Positions 26,029 through 32,814 of a stretch of 36,029 nucleotides of DNA are shown here, one piece after another; position 1 is the first letter of the stretch; each line of letters begins with the position of its first letter. This stretch comes from Chitinophaga pinensis. GTDB lineage: Bacteria; Bacteroidota; Bacteroidia; UKL13-3. Location of the stretch: positions 1-36,029 of the forward strand of contig CAMDHZ010000028.1 of assembly GCA_945898275.1 (NCBI GenBank). The letters run 5' to 3'. The notes beneath the pieces were generated by a model, which saw nothing but the letters and a program-made list of their open reading frames with translations, ran no database searches and was not told the origin of the DNA. A program made the translations under genes and the position numbers.

Positions 26029-26982
26029 TTAACCTTCAATAAATTCTCCCATTTGGGCGAATTTATTGATGCGTTCAGCAATTAAGGTTTCAATAGGTTT
26101 AGCCTTTAATACTTCAAGTTCTATACTCAACGTATCCTTTATGGTTTGGTAAGTGCTACTTGTATCAAAATGCGCTCCACCAAGCGGTTCAGGGATTACA
26201 CCATCAATTAGTTTATTGGCCAACATATCTATGGCAGTTAGTTTTAAAGCTTCTGCAGCCTTTTCTTTATTCTCCCAAGTTCTCCATAGAATAGAAGAAC
26301 AAGACTCAGGAGAGATTACAGAATACCATGTATTCTCCATCATTAGAACCCTGTCGCCAACGCCAATTCCTAAAGCACCTCCACTAGCACCTTCTCCTAT
26401 GATGATGCAAATAATTGGAACTTTTAAAACACTCATCTCATAAAGGTTTCTAGCAATTGCTTCTCCTTGGCCTCTTTCTTCTGCTTCGAGACCTGGTGAT
26501 GCGCCAGGCGTGTCAATCATGCAAATTACTGGGATATCAAAGCGTTCTGCCATTTTCATCAAGCGTAAAGCTTTTCTGTAACCCTCAGGGTTTGGCATTC
26601 CAAAATTTCTAAACTGGCGTTGCTTGGTGTTTCTTCCTTTTTGTTGACCGATAATCATAACACTTTGGCCATTGAAAGTTGCCAAGCCACCAACCATAGC
26701 CTTATCATCCTTCACAGTTCTATCCCCATGCAATTCAATAAAGTTTTCGAAGCAATTCTCCACATAATCTAAGGTATAAGGACGATCTGGATGTCTGCTA
26801 ATTTGAACCCTTTGCCAACCATTTAAATTACCATATATTTCTTTTTTGGTTTCTAGAATTTTCTGTTCGAGTTCAGTTATTTTAGCACTCATATCTACCT
26901 TACCTTTTTCGTGAACTTTACCAAGTTCAGCCAATTGGTCTTCTAGGTCTTGTATAGGTTTTTCAAAGTCGAAATGTGACAT
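26029..26982 (-). CDS. accA: Acetyl-CoA carboxylase carboxyltransferase subunit alpha
   Basis: AccA, with AccD, transfers carboxyl from biotin to acetyl-CoA to form malonyl-CoA, the first committed step of fatty-acid synthesis. It has 317 aa, the normal length. It begins with a coiled-coil region ([20 protein letters not shown]). The crotonase-like carboxyltransferase core follows: [19 protein letters not shown], then [20 protein letters not shown], the oxyanion-hole region [20 protein letters not shown] and [34 protein letters not shown] is also typical. The gene stands alone on the minus strand, with accD elsewhere, and is the last core protein gene before the tRNA-Asp insertion locus. Confidence 0.96.
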   Translation of the reverse strand: MSHFDFEKPIQDLEDQLAELGKVHEKGKVDMSAKITELEQKILETKKEIYGNLNGWQRVQISRHPDRPYTLDYVENCFENFIELHGDRTVKDDKAMVGGLATFNGQSVMIIGQQKGRNTKQRQFRNFGMPNPEGYRKALRLMKMAERFDIPVICMIDTPGASPGLEAEERGQGEAIARNLYEMSVLKVPIICIIIGEGASGGALGIGVGDRVLMMENTWYSVISPESCSSILWRTWENKEKAAEALKLTAIDMLANKLIDGVIPEPLGGAHFDTSSTYQTIKDTLSIELEVLKAKPIETLIAERINKFAQMGEFIEG

Positions 26983-27062
26983 ATTATATATTTGTGATTT
27001 TGCTTTTAAGCAGCAGCAAGTTTAATAAAATGCTAGCTTTTTCAAAAATTTTAAAAAAGGAC

Positions 27063-27092
27063 TTGATTTCTTAAAATAGATTTCTATATTTG
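27063..27092 (+). promoter_or_regulatory. Strong Bacteroidota promoter for tRNA-Asp
   Basis: TTG (27063-27065), 19 bases, then TATATTTG (27085-27092) is a perfect consensus promoter. Transcription would start roughly 13-15 bases before the mature tRNA 5' end at 27113. Confidence 0.7.
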
Positions 27093-27112
27093 CACTCCCC
27101 AAAAGGAACACT

Positions 27113-27186
27113 GGTGTGGTAGTTCAGCTGGTTAGAATACCTGCCTGTCACGCAGGGGGTCGCGGGTTCGAGTCCCGTCCGCACCG
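27113..27186 (+). tRNA. tRNA-Asp (anticodon GUC)
   Basis: The cloverleaf can be drawn by eye. The acceptor arm GGTGTGG pairs with CCGCACC (one G-U), followed by discriminator G. The D loop reads AGCTGGTTAGA. The anticodon stem CCTGC/GCAGG holds GTC at 27147-27149. The T arm CGGG/CCCG encloses the TTCGAGT loop. CCA is not encoded. It has its own promoter and is followed by a terminator. Its 3' half is the likely attachment site of the island that begins here. Confidence 0.97.
27160..27186 (+). other. Presumed left attachment site (3' end of tRNA-Asp)
   Basis: Tyrosine integrases of this kind commonly recombine at the T arm and acceptor 3' end of a tRNA gene. Here an integrase gene reading away from the tRNA starts 145 bases after its 3' end. 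The T-arm/acceptor segment is thus the natural candidate for att. No second copy lies in the window, so the boundary is inferred and not demonstrated. Confidence 0.35.
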
Positions 27187-27210
27187 CAAGAAAAATTTAG
27201 AAAAATTTTA

Positions 27211-27244
27211 AACCCTTCAAAATCAACGTTTTGAAGGGTTTTTT
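27211..27244 (+). terminator. Intrinsic terminator after tRNA-Asp
   Basis: A perfect 12-bp stem, AACCCTTCAAAA (27211-27222) with TTTTGAAGGGTT (27229-27240), has a 6-nt loop and runs into a T tract ending at 27244. It ends the tRNA transcript and insulates it from the integrase gene. Confidence 0.9.
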
Positions 27245-27245
27245 G

Positions 27246-27271
27246 TTTCATTTCGTTTCATAAAATTTCAT
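27246..27271 (+). repeat. Three TTTCAT repeats at exact 10-bp spacing
   Basis: TTTCAT occurs at 27246-27251, 27256-27261 and 27266-27271, so every copy is on the same face of the helix. The array lies between the tRNA terminator and the integrase start. That position suits an arm-type integrase/excisionase site or an operator for the integrase gene. The function is inferred from position only. Confidence 0.5.
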
Positions 27272-27280
27272 TCTAGCTCG

Positions 27281-27315
27281 GTTTTTGTTTCCCTCATGTT
27301 TTCCCCGACAAAAAC
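27281..27315. repeat. Inverted repeat just upstream of the integrase gene
   Basis: GTTTTTGT (27281-27288) and ACAAAAAC (27308-27315) are perfect 8-bp inverted arms spaced 19 bp apart. They end 15 bases before the integrase ATG. TTGTTTCCC occurs beside both arms. This may be a protein-binding site; a weak RNA hairpin at the integrase leader is also possible. Confidence 0.4.
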
Positions 27316-27330
27316 TTGTTTCCCCCACGA

Positions 27331-28506
27331 ATGAAAAAGAACATTTCTACTAAGTTTTATCTAAACACCGAAAAAGGCAATGGCCCTAAATATCCATTGT
27401 ACCTTAGGTTTACCATAGACAGAGCCAGTACAAAACGCTCTCTTGGCTTTTCACTTACACCCAAAGAATGGAATGCAGAAAAGGAAGAATCCAAACTATT
27501 ACCGGTAAATCAAAAGATAAATGCCATAAAGTCAAAATTACTGGAAATTCAATACGAGCTTCAAAAGAATGATAAAGAGATTGATTCCAAGGAATTGGCC
27601 GACTTGGTATTTGGTACAAAAACATTAGAAGTCTATTTGGTTAAGTTTTTTGAGGAGTTTGCCACCCATGCCTTGGATACAAAGAAAATTAACAAAGGCA
27701 CATACCAGCAATATTTAACCTGCTTAACAGCACTAAAAGGATTTATACTATCTAATACTAAAAAAACTGATATAGATATTTCTGTGCCAGATTTGAGCTT
27801 TGTTGAAGCCTTCGATGCTTATTTGCATCAAAAGGATATTGGACTAAACACTATAGGCAACAAGTACCATAAAAAGCTTAAGACAGTTTTTCATTCGGCC
27901 CATCTTAAGGGCTTAATCAAAATCAATCCATACGCACTTTTTAAAATTCGGTTTGAACCAACCCACCGTCAATACCTCACTGAACAAGAACTTAAAAAGA
28001 TTAGGCAAGCAGATTTGCAAGAAAATGTGAGCTTGGAGAAGGTGAGGGATATGTTTTTGTTTTCTTGCTACACTGGTTTGCGGTTTAGTGATGCCATGGA
28101 TTTAGAGATTGGCCAGATTAATTTTAATGATGGCAATTATTCAATCTATAGACCTCAAAATAAAACAGGCGAAACCCTTTCTATACCGCTTATTCCTGAG
28201 GCTGTTGAAATTATAGAAGCTTATGATGGTACTGAAAGACTCATTACAAAAAAGGTGTTTCCAAAAATTAGTAACCAAAAATTCAATGTTTACCTAAAGG
28301 CAATTGCCAATTTGGCTAATATCCAGAAGGAGCTAACTCACCACATAGCCAGACATACTTGTGCTACCACTTTGCTCAATAGAGGGGTTAATTTAGATAT
28401 AGTATCAAAGTTTCTTGGGCATACCAGCACAAAACCCACTCGAATCTATGCTAAGATGCAAGATGAAACCATGAAGAAGGAGATTTATAAAGCGTTTAAA
28501 ATTTAA
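27331..28506 (+). CDS. Tyrosine recombinase/integrase of the island
   Basis: This site-specific recombinase, 391 aa from the ATG at 27331, presumably integrates the island at tRNA-Asp. The N-terminal arm-binding domain covers about 1-85 (KNISTKFYLNTEKGNGPKYP, YLRFTIDRASTKRSLGFSLT). A SAM-like core-binding domain lies at about 100-205. The catalytic domain has Arg251 in CYTGLRFSDA, Lys278 near RPQNKTGE, His338 and Arg341 in HHIARHTCATTLLNRG, His364 in FLGHTS and nucleophile Tyr373 in TRIYAKM, so the active site looks intact. The longer frame starting at TTG 27316 adds only five residues. It carries the last GGTTTGAACC copy (27950). The next gene follows after 10 bases. Confidence 0.93.
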   Translation: MKKNISTKFYLNTEKGNGPKYPLYLRFTIDRASTKRSLGFSLTPKEWNAEKEESKLLPVNQKINAIKSKLLEIQYELQKNDKEIDSKELADLVFGTKTLEVYLVKFFEEFATHALDTKKINKGTYQQYLTCLTALKGFILSNTKKTDIDISVPDLSFVEAFDAYLHQKDIGLNTIGNKYHKKLKTVFHSAHLKGLIKINPYALFKIRFEPTHRQYLTEQELKKIRQADLQENVSLEKVRDMFLFSCYTGLRFSDAMDLEIGQINFNDGNYSIYRPQNKTGETLSIPLIPEAVEIIEAYDGTERLITKKVFPKISNQKFNVYLKAIANLANIQKELTHHIARHTCATTLLNRGVNLDIVSKFLGHTSTKPTRIYAKMQDETMKKEIYKAFKI

Positions 28507-28516
28507 GAAAAGTAAA

Positions 28517-29530
28517 ATGAATAAAAAGAAAAAGGAAAGTTTTGATAAAGTCTTAGATGAATTGATTCAATCCATCGAAATGAAAAAAATTTCTATCGAA
28601 GATGCTATAAAAGTTCTAAATGAATCTGAACAAAGAACTCTTTCTGAGGTGGAATATTTAAGATTTTGGTTAAGACTTTCAATACCAAAAACATTCTATA
28701 AAAACTCAATTTTGGCTGAAGATGCCTATGTTTATAATAGATTATTTGAATATTTAAAGATTTTAGCTACAAATGAATCGCTTAAATTAGAAGTAAAAAA
28801 AATTGAAAGTGTTTTTGTTATAAATGATTTTTTGAGTGATGACAAATTGCATCAGTACTATTTTGAAAACATTAAATTAATTACCGATAAAAATTTTCCA
28901 AAGTTTAAAGACTCATTTGATTATGAACTAGTATTTGGGAAATTTTTTGATTATTTGATAGTAAGGCATATAGTTGAAGCTTATGAAGAATTTGACTCAT
29001 CTATAAAAACTGAATATACTAATTTATTTAAAACGATTGAGGTAGCAATAAATAATCTGATTCAAGGTTGGGATGGAATAAATGAAGAAGAACTAATATT
29101 TAAAAAAACGCACACTTTTAGAGGTAAGCATGATTTTTTCGAGTTTCATCTAACAGAAAGTATGATAGAGTCATTTAAAGAATCTTTGAGAAATTCGAAG
29201 GAGACATTAAATGAAATTAACCTGAATATTATTGAAGGTATTGGTAAAAAGCAGGTTGAGATGTTCTATAAATTAGTTAAATTATTCAATTTTAATGATT
29301 TTTTAAATAAGCCATTAGAAAATCTTGCAGAGGTTTTTCCGAAAGATTTAAAAGAAACAAAAGTGAAAAAAGCACTTTATATAAATGATTTATTGGTTTT
29401 GTTCAAACACCCAGAAGCCTATGATGATAAAAAAATCTCGTTTTTATTAAAAGGAGAAACTATCAATAATTATGCTGTTGATACCTATATTAAGAGAATG
29501 GTTGTTTCAATAGTAAAGAATTTAAAATAA
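28517..29530 (+). CDS. Island protein of unknown function, 337 aa
   Basis: I do not recognise a family. The protein is rich in Lys, Glu, Phe, Ile and Asn, has no signal peptide or membrane helix, and looks mostly helical. Segments include ESFDKVLDELIQSIEMKKIS, YLRFWLRLSIPKTFYKNS, FDYELVFGKFFDYLIVRHIV and a basic C-terminus, YAVDTYIKRMVVSIVKNLK. It starts 10 bases after the integrase stop and probably shares its transcript. The DNA is more AT-rich by eye than the integrase gene. A regulator or an element-maintenance protein is possible from position alone. Confidence 0.7.
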   Translation: MNKKKKESFDKVLDELIQSIEMKKISIEDAIKVLNESEQRTLSEVEYLRFWLRLSIPKTFYKNSILAEDAYVYNRLFEYLKILATNESLKLEVKKIESVFVINDFLSDDKLHQYYFENIKLITDKNFPKFKDSFDYELVFGKFFDYLIVRHIVEAYEEFDSSIKTEYTNLFKTIEVAINNLIQGWDGINEEELIFKKTHTFRGKHDFFEFHLTESMIESFKESLRNSKETLNEINLNIIEGIGKKQVEMFYKLVKLFNFNDFLNKPLENLAEVFPKDLKETKVKKALYINDLLVLFKHPEAYDDKKISFLLKGETINNYAVDTYIKRMVVSIVKNLK

Positions 29531-29572
29531 TTTAGACAATTTTTTTTCAACCTTCAATTTTTTCTGTCTAAA
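29531..29572. repeat. Inverted repeat upstream of the HTH gene
   Basis: TTTAGACA (29531-29538) and TGTCTAAA (29565-29572) are perfect 8-bp inverted arms 26 bp apart. They fill the gap before the HTH-protein gene at 29621. No T tract follows the second arm, so an operator is more likely than a terminator. Confidence 0.45.
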
Positions 29573-29620
29573 TCACATTTTAAAACATACTCAATTTGTA
29601 TTCATAAAATATAATAAAGT

Positions 29621-29932
29621 ATGAAAGATTTTGGTTCAAATCAAAAAAACAGTGCAGGGTATTTAATAGTACCTCATGAAATCTTGGAGTCAATCGAGAA
29701 AAATCAGATTGAAATTTTAAATCTTCTAAAAGGGAAGGGGAAACCTGAAACAGAAGCCTTAAACTATGTAGATGAAAAAAAGGCCATTGAACTGGTAGGA
29801 AAAAAGGCTACTTGGTTCTGGCAAATGCGCAAAGCAGGCCTTCTCAATTATACCAAGGTAGGTGCTAAAGTGTACTATTCACTTGATGAAATAAGGAATT
29901 TATTGTCAAACGGTATCAAACCCCAGAAGTAG
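29621..29932 (+). CDS. Excisionase-type helix-turn-helix protein
   Basis: This small DNA-binding protein has 103 aa. The C-terminal half (about 48-97, YVDEKKAIELVGKKATWFWQ, then KAGLLNYTKVGAKVYYSLDEI) matches the MerR-like HTH_17/excisionase fold common in Bacteroidota integrative elements. The N-terminal half (LIVPHEILESIEKNQIEILN) is a predicted helix or coiled coil. Such proteins act as excisionases or as repressors of element genes. It precedes a small gene by 3 bases and the RepA-like ATPase after that, a typical order for these elements. The inverted repeat at 29531-29572 is a candidate binding site. Confidence 0.8.
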   Translation: MKDFGSNQKNSAGYLIVPHEILESIEKNQIEILNLLKGKGKPETEALNYVDEKKAIELVGKKATWFWQMRKAGLLNYTKVGAKVYYSLDEIRNLLSNGIKPQK

Positions 29933-29935
29933 GCT

Positions 29936-30286
29936 ATGGTTATTAATAAAGCTTTTAATGACCCTATAATCGAAGGGTGTCAAATGTTAGATGAGTATTT
30001 AAATAATAAAATTAAAAATCTAACATATTATGCTAGACGCAATAATGCCAGTGATTTCCATATTAATAATATTAATTCAGAAATTAAAGTCCTTACGGAT
30101 GTCTTGAACAAAATACAACCCCTTGAAAAGCAAGATTTATGGCGTGGTATTGACTATTCAGTGATTAGGGCTTACGATAGGGATAAATCTCTTTGCGGTT
30201 TTAGGATTGAGGTAATAGAAAAGCCATTTAATAATAAGTTTTCATTTCTTAGATTAGACCTTAGCCAAGCCAATGAAAACTTTTAA
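29936..30286 (+). CDS. Small island protein of unknown function, 116 aa
   Basis: No family is recognised. The protein is soluble-looking and mainly helical in its first half (EGCQMLDEYLNNKIKNLTYY), then has a beta-like stretch (SLCGFRIEVIEKPFNNKFSF). Its start is 3 bases after the HTH gene stop and its end overlaps the ATPase gene by 14 bases, so the three are one translation-coupled unit. A role in element replication or regulation would fit this position, but nothing in the sequence proves it. Confidence 0.65.
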   Translation: MVINKAFNDPIIEGCQMLDEYLNNKIKNLTYYARRNNASDFHINNINSEIKVLTDVLNKIQPLEKQDLWRGIDYSVIRAYDRDKSLCGFRIEVIEKPFNNKFSFLRLDLSQANENF

Positions 30287-31304
30287 GCCAATCACAAAAG
30301 AAAACGCCCATAATTATCAAATAGAGCCTAATAACCTAGAGGCAAAACCTGAGTTCTTTATCATTCAGAGTGCCAATGCCTGTATAGATGAAGCTAAACT
30401 GTTAGGTAGGCCCAAGCGTTTATTTTCAGAGTTTTGGCATGAAGGGGAGCTTTGTATCTTGTTTGCAGATACCAATGTGGGTAAGTCTATTCTTGGGGTG
30501 CAAATTGCTGATGCCATAAGCAGAGGATATAGTTACCCAGGATTTATAACAGAATCTAGCCCTCAAGTTGTGCTTTTATTTGATTTTGAATTAAGTAATA
30601 AGCAGTTTGAAAAGCGGTATTCTAATGATTTTACAAATCATTATGTGTTTCATCGAAACTTGATGCGGGCTTATATCAATCCTGATAATTTGAGTTTTGA
30701 AGATTTTGAAAAGCTGCTTTTGGATGAACTGGAAAAAGCCATAACCAAAACAGGAGCCAAAGTGATCATCATTGACAATATCACCTACTTGAAAACCCAA
30801 TCCACAGAAACGGCTAAGGAGGCATTGCCTTTAATGAAAACCCTAAAGCACATTAAATACAAATACGACCTTTCTATTCTTGCTTTGGCTCATACCCCTA
30901 AGAGAAATATGTGCAACCCCATTACCGTAAATGATTTAGCGGGAAGTAAACATTTAGCCAACTTTGTGGACAGCGTTTTTGCTATTGGTGTCAGCCAAAA
31001 AGACAAATCTATTCGGTATTTGAAGCAAATAAAAGCAAGGGCCACCGAGAAAATTTATGACCACGATAATGTGGTGGTGTGTGAAATATGTAATCCCTTA
31101 AATTTTTTAGGTTTTATTTTTTTAGAGTTTAGCAAAGAATATGACCATTTAAAGCAGCCAAACCAAAAGGAGTCGGATGAACTAGAATCTGCAATATTGG
31201 CCATGAAAATGGGGGATAACAGGCTTTCCTTAAGAGAAATTGCCAATGCCCTAGATACAAATCCCATGAAAGTTAAGCGGGTTTTGGGTAGAAATGGATT
31301 TTGA
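30273..31304 (+). CDS. RepA-like RecA-fold ATPase with C-terminal HTH
   Basis: This 343-aa P-loop ATPase of the RecA/DnaB-like fold resembles the RepA helicase/AAA proteins of Bacteroidota plasmids and integrative elements. Walker A is ADTNVGKS (65-72, Ala in the first position, allowed by the A/G-x4-GKS/T rule). Asp104 lies in LLFDFE. Walker B is VIIIDN (164-169). LALAHTPKR (203-211) resembles the sensor/Q-loop region. The last 26 residues (LSLREIANALDTNPMKVKRV) form a helix-turn-helix. A likely role is loading or driving replication of the excised element. An iteron-like palindromic cluster lies 18-68 bases after the stop codon. Confidence 0.8.
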   Translation: MKTFKPITKENAHNYQIEPNNLEAKPEFFIIQSANACIDEAKLLGRPKRLFSEFWHEGELCILFADTNVGKSILGVQIADAISRGYSYPGFITESSPQVVLLFDFELSNKQFEKRYSNDFTNHYVFHRNLMRAYINPDNLSFEDFEKLLLDELEKAITKTGAKVIIIDNITYLKTQSTETAKEALPLMKTLKHIKYKYDLSILALAHTPKRNMCNPITVNDLAGSKHLANFVDSVFAIGVSQKDKSIRYLKQIKARATEKIYDHDNVVVCEICNPLNFLGFIFLEFSKEYDHLKQPNQKESDELESAILAMKMGDNRLSLREIANALDTNPMKVKRVLGRNGF

Positions 31305-31321
31305 GTTCTTTATTTATAGAA

Positions 31322-31372
31322 ATTACCGGTAATTATTACCGGTAATGAAAATGGGGTTACTGGTAATTATTA
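31322..31372. repeat. Iteron-like palindromic cluster (ATTACCGGTAAT)
   Basis: The 12-bp palindrome ATTACCGGTAAT occurs at 31322-31333 and again at 31335-31346, separated by one base. The 25-bp block is therefore a palindrome made of palindromes. A third unit, TTACTGGTAATTATTA (31357-31372), repeats TTACCGGTAATTATTA (31323-31338) with one mismatch, 34 bp downstream. No T tract follows, so it is not a terminator. Its place just after a RepA-like gene suggests a replication origin iteron or an operator. Confidence 0.65.
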
Positions 31373-31426
31373 GGCTTAATTCTTTTATTTTTGAGGGTTA
31401 AACTTTTATACTTAAGACCAAGTCCT

Positions 31427-31434
31427 TAAATTTG
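31427..31434 (+). promoter_or_regulatory. Possible -7 element for the Cys-rich protein gene
   Basis: TAAATTTG matches TAnnTTTG and lies 19 bases before the ATG at 31454. No TTG is present at the expected upstream distance, so the promoter is only tentative. Confidence 0.35.
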
Positions 31435-31453
31435 ATTTCACATTAGCCTAATT

Positions 31454-31675
31454 ATGGAAGAAATATTTATTGATAACAAAAAAAGCTATTTATTAGCTAA
31501 CAGCCCTTTTCTTGAAATCCCTGAATTAGTTGAAAAAAGGCGTTGCCTTCATTGTGACGAAGTTTTTAAAATTGAAGACTATAAAGTTTTCAAAGACATT
31601 GCAGGTGATGAATTTATTTGTTGTCCAAATGCACCTGATTGTGACGGTACTATAATCGATTGGGTTAGGGAATGA
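31454..31675 (+). CDS. Small cysteine-rich, probably zinc-binding protein
   Basis: This 73-aa protein has five cysteines: Cys31 and Cys34 (CLHC), Cys56 and Cys57 (ICCPNAP) and Cys63 (PDCDG). The spacing suggests a zinc ribbon formed by CxxC and CC/x5/C. The remainder is acidic with no membrane segment. It is a single gene flanked on both sides by repeat clusters. It may be a transcription- or DNA-associated accessory factor of the island, but I know no named family. Confidence 0.6.
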   Translation: MEEIFIDNKKSYLLANSPFLEIPELVEKRRCLHCDEVFKIEDYKVFKDIAGDEFICCPNAPDCDGTIIDWVRE

Positions 31676-31699
31676 ATTGTTCTCTGTTTCGTTTTTAAA

Positions 31700-31743
31700 C
31701 TGTAACAGTGTAACACTTGTAACAGCTGTTAATGTTGTTACAG
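31700..31743. repeat. Cluster of TGTAACA repeats
   Basis: TGTAACA occurs at 31701-31707, 31709-31715 and 31718-31724, and inverted (TGTTACA) at 31736-31742. CTGTAACAG at 31700-31708 is itself a palindrome around one base. Four copies within 44 bases in a 263-base non-coding gap look like a repressor or replication-protein binding array. The rest of the gap (31744-31938) is very AT-rich and shows no clear gene. Confidence 0.6.
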
Positions 31744-31938
31744 TTCATTTTTAGCGAAGTTTAATTATTTTAAACTATTAATTGTGAGTTAAATATACTT
31801 TTTTGAGATGTTTATAGGTTGTTATGAAAAATGAAATTTGTTTTGATTTAGAAATGAATTTCATGTATTTTTTGATAAACCTAGTTGCAAAGAATTAAAT
31901 GTGTATTTTTTTTCTCATTTTTTATTGCAAAAAGTAAA

Positions 31939-32781
31939 ATGACTAAAATGAAAAAAACAAAGGTTTTTAATAGGAATCAATTAGAAGAAATCATTAAAAA
32001 GTTGGGTGAGTATCCCTTAACTAAATCTGGACATGGTTTCCGCGAAGGTATAAGGGAAAGTATTTTTGAATCAGCCACAAAATCAATTAAAAATTATACG
32101 GATTTATCCAAAAAAAAGCCTGCCCTAGGACTAATTTCTGTGGTATTAGCTGCAAATAGAAATTATAATAGGGTTGTTGAACCTAATTTAATTAATATTG
32201 AACGTGATTGTCCTAAATTATCTTTTTTCTCAGAGCTAAAAGAAATGATAAATAAAATAGGTGATGAAAAGTTTTATGAGCTTTGGGGACATAAGGATAA
32301 GAAGAAATTAGATACATTAAAAGAGATATTAGATATTATCTTTAAATTAAAGGAAAAAGATACGAACCTTTCTGACTTTGAAGTAATGAATAAATGGGCT
32401 AATAAGGCAAATTTCGAAGAAGACCCAATTTCAAAGATTAAAAACGTTGGTTTGGCAACATTTCAGCATTTAAGGATGGTTTTTGGTGCAAATACAATTA
32501 AACCAGATTTGCGTGTAAAACAGGTTCTCGAGTTTGAATTTGGTATTAATGGATTAAATGACTTTGATGTAATAAAAAAGGTTGAGGAGTTTTCTCGAAT
32601 CCTTAATTTGGAAGTTTTATTTTTAGACCAAATTTTCGTAAAATACGGTTCAAGTTATTTCATAGGTAAAGAAATGAATTCTATTTTTAAAATTGCTAAG
32701 GTTCTTAAGTTAAGAAATGTCGAATTTGAAATAATTTCAGAGGCAACTGGGTTAAATCAATATCAAATAGAAAAATTATAA
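31939..32781 (+). CDS. HhH-GPD-like protein next to the type I RM genes
   Basis: This 280-aa protein (ATG at 31939; another ATG at 31948 is equally possible; the frame from TTG 31885 is unlikely) has features of the helix-hairpin-helix DNA glycosylase superfamily. The stretch IKNVGLATFQHLRMVFGANT (167-186) followed by IKPDLRVKQVL (187-197) resembles the HhH motif plus the catalytic-Asp segment (Asp190). The Lys of bifunctional endonuclease III types is absent, as is any FeS cysteine cluster. The C-terminal ISEATGLNQYQIEKL resembles a short helix-turn-helix. It ends 33 bases before hsdM. Function unknown; base recognition or damage repair is an inference. Confidence 0.55.
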   Translation: MTKMKKTKVFNRNQLEEIIKKLGEYPLTKSGHGFREGIRESIFESATKSIKNYTDLSKKKPALGLISVVLAANRNYNRVVEPNLINIERDCPKLSFFSELKEMINKIGDEKFYELWGHKDKKKLDTLKEILDIIFKLKEKDTNLSDFEVMNKWANKANFEEDPISKIKNVGLATFQHLRMVFGANTIKPDLRVKQVLEFEFGINGLNDFDVIKKVEEFSRILNLEVLFLDQIFVKYGSSYFIGKEMNSIFKIAKVLKLRNVEFEIISEATGLNQYQIEKL

Positions 32782-32814
32782 TTAAATTAATAATTACAGT
32801 TTACCAAAAAGTAA

